This document shows positions 33,936 through 40,925 of a stretch of 64,000 nt of DNA, piece after piece. Location: NCBI GenBank assembly GCA_027488935.1, contig JAIYAP010000054.1, positions 1 to 64,000 on the forward strand. Reading direction: 5' to 3'. Position 1 is the stretch's first letter. Every line of letters starts with the position of its first letter. Source of the DNA: Saprospiraceae bacterium (GTDB taxonomy: Bacteria; Bacteroidota; Bacteroidia; Chitinophagales; Saprospiraceae). A model generated the notes under the pieces. The model worked only from the letters and a program-made list of their open reading frames with translations, had not been told where the DNA came from and did no database searches. The position numbers and the translations under genes are program-made.

Positions 33936-36593
33936 CTACGGGACGAAGACCAGGCGGAAGCCTATAAAGTTGTAGCGGTTGTCGGGATTGATGTTGAAGC
34001 GGTTCGCCGTCCGGCAGCGCCCCGCGTTGCTGCTCCAACTCCCGCCGCGCAGAACACGGCCGGAAGTGCTGCTTTTTGCTCCGGCGGGAGATGAAACCAC
34101 ACCTTGCTTTTGGCATTCATTATAGTACCCGGCATCGTACCAGTCCCAACACCATTCGAATACATTACCGCTCATGTCATAAATGCCGATGCCGTTATCC
34201 TTTTTCGCTTTAACCGGGTGCGTTCTGCCGTTATTGTCATAAATCCGGTTCAGGTCCCAATCGCCGGAGAGCGGTTTATCGCCAGAGTTTTCCCAAAACC
34301 AGCCTGCCGTATCTAAGGTATCGCTTCCAGCAAATAGGGTTCTCGGGGCACCTACCCCGGCCCGGGCTGCTAGTTCCCACTCCGCTTCAGTAGGCAACCT
34401 GAATCCTTTAGCAGCCGCATCCAATGATACTTTCCATTTTAGAAAGTCATTTTGGACTTGGCTATCAGGGTCGCTGTTTGTGACTTTCTGTATTTCATAA
34501 GCAGGTGTTGCGCCTTGCAGCCCGTTTAGCCAATTGGCGTATTCCAGGGTCTCGTACCAATTGACGTTCACTACGGGGTGGTCGCCAAAGCGCCCCCAAT
34601 AGGGCGTCCGGCTGGCCAAGCCTCTTTCCATAGCCTCACAAAACAAGGCAAACTGGTAAAAAGTGATGGGGGTGGCGGAAATCTTGTATTCAGAGAGTTG
34701 TATCTGGTGCAATTGCTCATTTGATTGATGTTTCCACTCCGCCGAATCGCTGCCCATCTCGAAAATACCATCTGTGCCCAAGGGGACAGAAATCAGTTCC
34801 GGGTAGTAGCGCTCCTGATTTTTTTGGAAAGATGGGAGTTTACGGAGCAAGGGCTCGAACTGACTTCGCGTGCTCCAACCTTCTTGTACGCATTGCCGTA
34901 AGGCCGGTTCCAGTCCGGCCTCAGGACTCAGTTGGAGCAATAACTGAGCCGCCATTCTAGCTAAGGCTGGTCTTCTTCCTCCTTCAGCAAAAAAGAATAA
35001 CAATTCTGAAATAGGTTCAATCAATTCTCGCTTTTTAACACCATGATCCACATCAATCTCTACTGCCACTTGCATTTTTTCGAGGGCTTTATCATGATCC
35101 AAATTATAAATCATCGAAATACCCAGTCCAGAAAATGACTCGAATATTGATTTATTTTTTTCGCGAAGTTCTTCGAGTGCTCTGGTTGCCTTGTCCGCCA
35201 ATGCTTTCTCTTTTTCCGCCTGTTGCATAGCCGCCTCTAATTGCTCATCCTTTTCCCGCTGAATACGCAACTCTTCCGCATGTAAATAAGTTTCGCTTTC
35301 CTTTATCCGCCGCTCCAACTCCGGCGGGTATGCCTTGTACTGCTGGTAGGGACGGATGTAGTCCAGGTCTTCCCTCGAAAAGAGCCCCTTCCGCTCCTCA
35401 TACACATTATATATATCTGCCGCTTTTGCCCGCAGCTGCATTTCTTTGGTCAGGTTTTGCCCCACTACCAAGGCCAGCACGTCGTGGCTGATTTCGTATT
35501 GCGTCTGCTCACCCGATTTAATGGTGCGCAGGATGCGGCGCTGCTCCAAATCGCGGAGCAGCTTGGAGAGCGGTTTTTTCAGAACGACATCCTTAGAATC
35601 TAGATCTTTTTGCAGCGCTTCTACGCTCATTTGAAGTTTGGTATGCCGATCCGAAATCATGGCGGCTAAAGCTTCTAAGGGTGCCTTTTCGCCATAGATT
35701 GGGTCTAGTTCGTCGAGCTGTTTGTTGAGGAAACTGTCTAACACCCCGGCGAGGTCGTCCTTGTCCTTGATTAGGCCCTCCCGGAGCATAGGAAGTGCAT
35801 CGTTCTTTTTTTCATCGGAGGCCCTGTCCCACAATTCGCTCAAAAACACCTGCACGTGGGCCAGTTCGATTTCACGGCTCAAATCAGGCAATTTGCTGAG
35901 GATACTTTCAGCCAGTTGCGCACTGTCTTCTACGCGGAAATACGAGCGGTAGTGCGCCGCGTCCAGCGTTTCGCGGATCACTTCCTTCACGTTTTCCTTC
36001 CGCATTTTTTCAAGGCGGAAGCGGTGCTGGAAAATACTGGGGCATAGGGGCTCAAATTCCGACAGGTGGCCAATGAATTCTTCCCGCATGATGAGCATCA
36101 CCCGACAGGGCACTTTGTAGCGGATGAGTTGGTTGAGTCGGGTAAAAAAGCCCCGTTTTTCGGCATCGCTGCCGGAAATGAGCAGTTCCTCAAACTGGTC
36201 GAACAAGAGGTACACTGGCTGGTACCGTTCCGAAAACAAACGCTCTATCGCTTGCCCGAAATCGGTTTCCGGGTCGAGCGGCAGTTTGGTTTCCGGGTCG
36301 AGGTCCATTTTTTCTCGTAAAGCCTTGTTAATTTCGCTGAATACGGAAACTGCGATGTCAGCGCCTCGTCGGATGGTCAGGGCAAACCAGTCCGCATCGG
36401 AGAACTGGTTGCGCAATCCGCACTCCACGAGGCTGGTTTTCCCGGCACCTGAGGGTCCGTACACCAACAGGTGCTTCACGCCGCTGAGGGCCTGGTACAA
36501 GTCGTTGGTTTCCTTTTCCCGGCCGAAGAAAATATCGTTGTCTTCCTGCTTATAAGAATCCAGGAACTTGAAGGGAGCAGTAAGCTGGCTCAT
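33936..36593 (-). CDS. STAND NTPase with C-terminal FGE-sulfatase domain
   Basis: An 885-residue protein. Residues 1-380 form a STAND/nSTAND ATPase: Walker A GPSGAGKT (46-53), Walker B LLFDQFEE (129-136), MREEF sensor region (169-173) and the family's EISHDVLAL (367-374). Residues ~436-482 are a coiled coil, then a helical stretch to ~600. Residues ~600-885 are an FGE-sulfatase (SUMF1/EgtB-like) domain: MGSDSAEWKH, NVNWYETLEYANWLN, RLPTEAEWELAARAG, YDMSGNVFEWCWDW. The last 41 residues resemble a DGR variable region (see findings). Its start overlaps the upstream EAD gene by 4 nt. Such STAND proteins sense a trigger and signal through oligomerisation; a defence role is inferred from architecture. 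Confidence 0.9.
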   Translation of the reverse strand: MSQLTAPFKFLDSYKQEDNDIFFGREKETNDLYQALSGVKHLLVYGPSGAGKTSLVECGLRNQFSDADWFALTIRRGADIAVSVFSEINKALREKMDLDPETKLPLDPETDFGQAIERLFSERYQPVYLLFDQFEELLISGSDAEKRGFFTRLNQLIRYKVPCRVMLIMREEFIGHLSEFEPLCPSIFQHRFRLEKMRKENVKEVIRETLDAAHYRSYFRVEDSAQLAESILSKLPDLSREIELAHVQVFLSELWDRASDEKKNDALPMLREGLIKDKDDLAGVLDSFLNKQLDELDPIYGEKAPLEALAAMISDRHTKLQMSVEALQKDLDSKDVVLKKPLSKLLRDLEQRRILRTIKSGEQTQYEISHDVLALVVGQNLTKEMQLRAKAADIYNVYEERKGLFSREDLDYIRPYQQYKAYPPELERRIKESETYLHAEELRIQREKDEQLEAAMQQAEKEKALADKATRALEELREKNKSIFESFSGLGISMIYNLDHDKALEKMQVAVEIDVDHGVKKRELIEPISELLFFFAEGGRRPALARMAAQLLLQLSPEAGLEPALRQCVQEGWSTRSQFEPLLRKLPSFQKNQERYYPELISVPLGTDGIFEMGSDSAEWKHQSNEQLHQIQLSEYKISATPITFYQFALFCEAMERGLASRTPYWGRFGDHPVVNVNWYETLEYANWLNGLQGATPAYEIQKVTNSDPDSQVQNDFLKWKVSLDAAAKGFRLPTEAEWELAARAGVGAPRTLFAGSDTLDTAGWFWENSGDKPLSGDWDLNRIYDNNGRTHPVKAKKDNGIGIYDMSGNVFEWCWDWYDAGYYNECQKQGVVSSPAGAKSSTSGRVLRGGSWSSNAGRCRTANRFNINPDNRYNFIGFRLVFVP

Positions 36594-38290
36594 CGGGACG
36601 CGGATTTAAAGGGTTTAAACACCTGTTCCAGTTGCTCGAATAATTCATCGAGCCGAGGCTGCTGAATATTCTGGTTTTTTACCGGGAGTCGCTTGTTGGA
36701 GGGGATGGGACGGCCTTCGTATTCCAGTTCATTTTTGTATTGTGCAAAAAGGTATTGCCGCCCGCCTCTTTCTTGTCCGATGTAATAAAAAATCTCCGGT
36801 GTTTGGGTCGATTTTTCTGCAAATACGCTTTGATCTACAATTAGGGGCGAAAGCGAAATATAAACGCCGGAGTCCTGGATGTTTTCGAGGCAGTCCGACA
36901 TGTTATTGCCCCGGAAAAGCAGCACACTTTGGTTGTAGGTGAACATGCCTTCGATAGAGTGGGCGCTGTAATCTTCGCCTTCGGTCAGGGCTTCTGCGTA
37001 CATACCGTGCAATTCGCCGTAGAGGTGTATAAAATTTTTGGCCGTACCAAGGCGGTAATTCAAACTGATGTCTTTGATAGAAACGAGGCGGTATTTGGCC
37101 AAAAAGGCCAGTTTGCGCAGCCAATACACCAGACCAGTCAGGTATTCGTCCAGCAGTTGTTCGAGGGCTTCTCCTTCTGGTTGTTTGTTTTCCAACAACA
37201 GATTACGGTGTTTTTCCAGGAAAAGGGCTGTACCGTACAAATCGCTGCCGGTATCGGTTAGTTCTGCCACAAAGTCATTGATTTCTGGCATAAAAGCGGA
37301 TGCTTTAGGTAGCAAGTCGGTCGAAAGCAGCAACAGGTTGAGGTAATCATAGCGGGGCTGGCTGGTAGCATCCATTTGAATAAATCCGGCAATGGCCTCA
37401 TTTTGCGCATATTCCTGGCGTTGAAACACCTGGGCCACCTGGATATAGCACAAATAACGCAGGGTACTTTGATAAGCCTCGGCCATAAAAGCCAGTCGAC
37501 GGAGGCTGCGTTCCTGCCCGGCCGGGGTCCCCATTTTTTGTAAAAACGCCTCAATGAGCCAGCCATAGTGTTGGAAAATGGCCCAGGGCTTGGCACCCAC
37601 CACTACGCCTTGTTTCAAGAGCTCCTGCCGCAGACTTTGCACCCAGCGGTTTTCGTCGGTGACCAGGTTTTGGGCCAAATCCTCCGGGAGCGCATTGCTA
37701 TGTTTCGATTGTCCGACAATAAACTCAAAATTGGCATTGGTGATAGCACCGATATTATAAATCTTTTCTGCAGTTTGGATGCTTTGGGTCTGTTGTTTTT
37801 CCAACAGGGCTTGCAAGGCTTCCAATTTGCGGAGGATTTCCTGTGTTTCGCCGTTGACGGTTACCGTTATGATACTGTCGCTGACATCTTGGATGACAAT
37901 TTTATCGCCAATATGCACATCGCCACCGGCTTTAATATCGCCGGTAACCACATTTTTACTATTTACGATGGAAATAGCCTGCTCCAATTCTGTCCGAAGG
38001 GCAGCAACTGCCGGGTTTGGGGAGGTTTCCGAGGTATTCTCCTCTATTTCCCGCAGCAGCTCCAGCAATCCATTTCGGATCTGATTCTGCTCCATATCCG
38101 CCTCGGTTTTGCTGACCGTTCCAAGTCGAATTTGCTTTCTAATATCGTGAAAACGACCAGATTGCAACAAAACTTCATCCAGTTTTGGGCTATTCTCAAG
38201 CAGTACCCGAAACTTTTCGAGTGCAGCAGGTAATTCGTTTTGGGCTATGAGATCGCGAATTAAAATAAAGAAGGGTTTATCTGATTCCAT
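36590..38290 (-). CDS. Effector-associated domain (EAD11-like) protein
   Basis: A 566-residue protein. Residues ~1-82 match the EAD11 pattern: helical, IRDLIAQNELPAALEKFRVL then RLGTVSKTEADMEQNQIRNG and LLELLREIEE. EADs are small death-domain-like adaptors of bacterial conflict systems. Residues 110-140 are Gly-rich and beta-forming (VVTGDIKAGGDVHIGDKI), a pattern common after EADs. Residues ~145-175 are a coiled coil; the rest (180-566) is a large mainly helical domain I do not recognise. First gene of the operon, overlapping the STAND gene by ATGA, so the two products are made together and probably act together. Confidence 0.8.
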   Translation of the reverse strand: MESDKPFFILIRDLIAQNELPAALEKFRVLLENSPKLDEVLLQSGRFHDIRKQIRLGTVSKTEADMEQNQIRNGLLELLREIEENTSETSPNPAVAALRTELEQAISIVNSKNVVTGDIKAGGDVHIGDKIVIQDVSDSIITVTVNGETQEILRKLEALQALLEKQQTQSIQTAEKIYNIGAITNANFEFIVGQSKHSNALPEDLAQNLVTDENRWVQSLRQELLKQGVVVGAKPWAIFQHYGWLIEAFLQKMGTPAGQERSLRRLAFMAEAYQSTLRYLCYIQVAQVFQRQEYAQNEAIAGFIQMDATSQPRYDYLNLLLLSTDLLPKASAFMPEINDFVAELTDTGSDLYGTALFLEKHRNLLLENKQPEGEALEQLLDEYLTGLVYWLRKLAFLAKYRLVSIKDISLNYRLGTAKNFIHLYGELHGMYAEALTEGEDYSAHSIEGMFTYNQSVLLFRGNNMSDCLENIQDSGVYISLSPLIVDQSVFAEKSTQTPEIFYYIGQERGGRQYLFAQYKNELEYEGRPIPSNKRLPVKNQNIQQPRLDELFEQLEQVFKPFKSASR

Positions 38291-38382
38291 ATTGTATTGT
38301 TTTTATACGGGATAAAAGTAGAAATATTAATAAAAACAGAGATAACAATATGTCTTCAGTACGCTACAAAACTACAAAACCA

Positions 38383-38850
38383 TCATTTCCCCAACTTCTT
38401 AAACTGCAACGCTGCACTGTTAATACAATACCGCTTGCCCGTAGGTTCCGGCCCGTCGTTAAAAACATGTCCTAAATGCGCGTCGCAACGGCTGCAGGTT
38501 ACTTCATCGCGGGTGGTGCCGTGGCTACTATCAGTACCTACCGTAATGTTACTGGCCTTGTAAGGTTTGTAAAAACTTGGCCAGCCAGTACCCGAGTCGA
38601 ATTTGGTGGCAGAAGAAAACAGTTCCAGTTTGCAGCAGATGCAACGGTATATGCCTTTGGCGTGGTTGTCCCAATATTCGTTTTCGAAGGGCGTTTCCGT
38701 ACCTTTTTCGCGGGTTACCTGGTATTGTTCGGGGGTAAGTTGTTTTTTCCAGGCAGCCTCGGTTTTTGCCACCTTGGTTATTTTGGCATTCGATTGTGCC
38801 GGTAGGGAAATGGCCATAAACAGGCAGCAAAGCAATAGTATGTTTTTCAT
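38383..38850 (-). CDS. msrB: Peptide-methionine (R)-S-oxide reductase, exported
   Basis: A 155-residue enzyme reducing Met-R-sulfoxide in proteins. Zinc-site cysteines in CICC and [15 protein letters not shown]; catalytic Cys in RYCINSAAL. An N-terminal signal peptide ([19 protein letters not shown]) points to the periplasm. The frame stays open to 38916, but those residues come from an ~80-bp dispersed repeat; the ATG at 38850 begins the signal peptide. Confidence 0.93.
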   Translation of the reverse strand: MKNILLLCCLFMAISLPAQSNAKITKVAKTEAAWKKQLTPEQYQVTREKGTETPFENEYWDNHAKGIYRCICCKLELFSSATKFDSGTGWPSFYKPYKASNITVGTDSSHGTTRDEVTCSRCDAHLGHVFNDGPEPTGKRYCINSAALQFKKLGK

Positions 38851-38863
38851 TTTCAGCAAGTTA

Positions 38864-38942
38864 AACCAGGATTTAAGTGGATTTGAAGGATGGATGGATA
38901 AAATATTGATTTTCAAAGATTAGAATCGAGTCACTTTCATAA
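38864..38942 (-). repeat. Dispersed ~80-bp repeat, copy 2 (upstream of msrB)
   Basis: Aligns to 10771-10850 at roughly 85% identity, same orientation relative to the downstream gene and about the same distance from its start codon (13 nt here, 3 nt there). Confidence 0.75.
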
Positions 38943-39045
38943 ACATTTAGCGTTGGCTATTTGCGGATTTAAAAAAGGAGGAGCATACAGCTCCTCCAGG
39001 TATTTAATTGGGCAGGTAAATCGGGGCAAGGAAACACGGTTTCTT

Positions 39046-39609
39046 TTACATTTTTGGCAATAAAACCGCATCAATCGAGTGAATTACACCATTTGACTGA
39101 TACACATCGTAAGTAGTGATGTTGGCCGTATTACCGTTTTCGTCTTTCACCACGATGTTGCGTGCGCCATTCATCATGAAGGTCAGGGTACCACCGCTTA
39201 CGGTTTTCAAGGTTTTAACACCTTTTTTCAACATCGCAGCAATCGCTTTGAAGTCGTATTTACCGGATACCACGTGGTAAGTCAATACTTTTGTAAGGGT
39301 TGCTTTGCTTTCTGGTTTCAGCAGGGTTTCAACAGTGCCCGCTGGAAGATTTTCAAAAGCATCATTTACCGGTGCAAAAACCGTAAACGGACCTTTTCCT
39401 TGCAGCGTTTCTACCAATCCAGCCGCTTTTACCGCAGCCACGAGGGTAGTATGTGCTTTAGAATTTACCGCATTTTCAATAATGTTTTTCTTTGGGAACA
39501 TTGCTTCGCCACCTACCATTACAGTACTGCCAGAAGTTTGAGATTGAGCAGTGATTGCAGTAAATACGATTGCCAGAACCAAACCAGCGTTTTTCAGGAA
39601 CATTTTCAT
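39046..39609 (-). CDS. Fasciclin domain secreted protein
   Basis: A 187-residue protein with a signal peptide (ending TAQSQ) and one FAS1 domain (about 45-187): KAHTTLVAAVKAAGLVETL, GPFTVFAPVNDAFENLP, LTYHVVSGKY and the H-box-like NGVIHSIDAVLLP. FAS1 domains mediate adhesion or matrix interactions outside the cell. ATG codons at 39609 and 39603 both fit. A -7 element lies upstream. Confidence 0.92.
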   Translation of the reverse strand: MKMFLKNAGLVLAIVFTAITAQSQTSGSTVMVGGEAMFPKKNIIENAVNSKAHTTLVAAVKAAGLVETLQGKGPFTVFAPVNDAFENLPAGTVETLLKPESKATLTKVLTYHVVSGKYDFKAIAAMLKKGVKTLKTVSGGTLTFMMNGARNIVVKDENGNTANITTYDVYQSNGVIHSIDAVLLPKM

Positions 39610-39650
39610 TGTGTGTAAATTGTTTGTGTTGAATAATAATCGTTAGAACA

Positions 39651-39658
39651 CAAACATA
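39651..39658 (-). promoter_or_regulatory. -7 promoter element of the fasciclin gene
   Basis: Read on the minus strand the sequence is TATGTTTG, a match to TAnnTTTG, 41 nt from the start codon. Confidence 0.4.
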
Positions 39659-39686
39659 TACGGGCAAAGCATCGGGTTTGGATTTT

Positions 39687-40856
39687 TTACAAAGCAAAGT
39701 TTTTCAATTCTTCTTTTAGGAAAGTGCTTAAGCCACTTACCCGAACACCCTGGCTACGGTCCCAGGCCTCGCCTTCGGGCAAAATAATATATTGAAAATC
39801 AGGCTTTAAATCTTCGACAGCGGAATAAAATCCTCTAGAGGGGACGGGGTTTACGCTGTATTTAATTTCAATCAAGGCCAATTTCCCTTGAGGGGTTTTG
39901 ATCACCAAATCTACTTCTGCGCCTGTTTGGGTGCGAAAAAAGGTGAATTCATACGATTTCCCCAAAGCCCGAATGATTTCCTCGATGACATAACCTTCCC
40001 AAGATGCTCCTAACCACGCACTTCCCTGCAATTGATCCAAAGTAGACACGCCTAATAAGCGGTGCAACAGGCCACTGTCACGCAAGTAAATTTTGGGTGA
40101 ACGAACGAGCCTTTTACTCAAATTGGCATGAAAAGGCTGCAAACGCCGCAATAAGAAACTGCCTTCCAAAATATCGAGGTACTTTTTTACGGTGTTGGTA
40201 CTGATGCCGAGCGATTTAGAGATTCCTTCTACATTCAAGAGGGTTCCATGCAGGGAAGCGAGCATTTTCAAGAGTCGATCCATGGCAGGGATGGTGATGT
40301 CGAACCCCATTCGACGCAGATCGCGCTGCAGAAATGTTTCGATAAAATTTCCCAACCATAATTCCGTCATGCGATCATTGGGCGCAAACAAGGCATCTGG
40401 AAACCCGCCCCTGAACCAATGTTCAGGTTGCGATTTTACGTTTATTATTTCTGACAAGGAAAAAGGGGTAAGCTCAAAATATGCAATTCTGCCCGCCAAT
40501 GTTTCGGTGCTGCCGCGTATGATATCTGGTGAAGCAGAGCCCGTTAATATAAACCGAGCCGGTTTTCGATCCTGATCTACCAACCATCGGAGCAAAGGCA
40601 AAAGTTTGGGCAGGTTTTGCACTTCATCAATGATTACGCATTTATCCAAGTGCTGCTGAAGATACAACTCGGGTTCCGACAGTTTTTGCAAATCCGTGTC
40701 CCTTTCCAAATCAAGAAACAGGGTTGGCTTCGCAATTTGCTGCTGAATAAGCTTGGCAAGGGTCGTTTTCCCCACCTGCCTTGGACCAATGATGCCAACG
40801 ACCGGGAAAAAAGTGAGCGCTTCTTCTATTTGATGGGTAATGCTCCGTGCTATCAT
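39687..40856 (-). CDS. AAA ATPase with DUF4143 domain
   Basis: A 389-residue protein: AAA_14 ATPase (about 15-140) with Walker A GPRQVGKTTL, Walker B CVIIDEVQNLP and sensor FILTGSAS; then a winged-helix part (ISKSLGISTNTVKKYLDIL) and a DUF4143 nuclease-like domain (about 290-360) with EVDLVI and ALIEIKYS. Common, highly mobile proteins of unknown role; transfer between lineages is frequent. Upstream on the minus strand TATTTTTG (40869-40862) lies only 5 nt from the ATG, so a nearly leaderless mRNA is possible. Confidence 0.9.
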   Translation of the reverse strand: MIARSITHQIEEALTFFPVVGIIGPRQVGKTTLAKLIQQQIAKPTLFLDLERDTDLQKLSEPELYLQQHLDKCVIIDEVQNLPKLLPLLRWLVDQDRKPARFILTGSASPDIIRGSTETLAGRIAYFELTPFSLSEIINVKSQPEHWFRGGFPDALFAPNDRMTELWLGNFIETFLQRDLRRMGFDITIPAMDRLLKMLASLHGTLLNVEGISKSLGISTNTVKKYLDILEGSFLLRRLQPFHANLSKRLVRSPKIYLRDSGLLHRLLGVSTLDQLQGSAWLGASWEGYVIEEIIRALGKSYEFTFFRTQTGAEVDLVIKTPQGKLALIEIKYSVNPVPSRGFYSAVEDLKPDFQYIILPEGEAWDRSQGVRVSGLSTFLKEELKNFAL

Positions 40857-40870
40857 AGCACAAAAATAGG

Positions 40871-40920
40871 ATTTAACCTTGAAAATCCATCAACGCGTTG
40901 ACGGATTTTCAAGGTTAAAT
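40871..40920 (-). terminator. 50-bp near-perfect palindrome after uvrA
   Basis: 18-bp arms (40871-40888 / 40903-40920) surround a further TCAACG/CGTTGA stem with one mismatch. On the minus strand it follows the uvrA stop by 5 nt and is followed by CCTATTTTTG. Probable uvrA terminator, placed directly before the next gene's promoter. Confidence 0.7.
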
Positions 40921-40925
40921 CAAAT

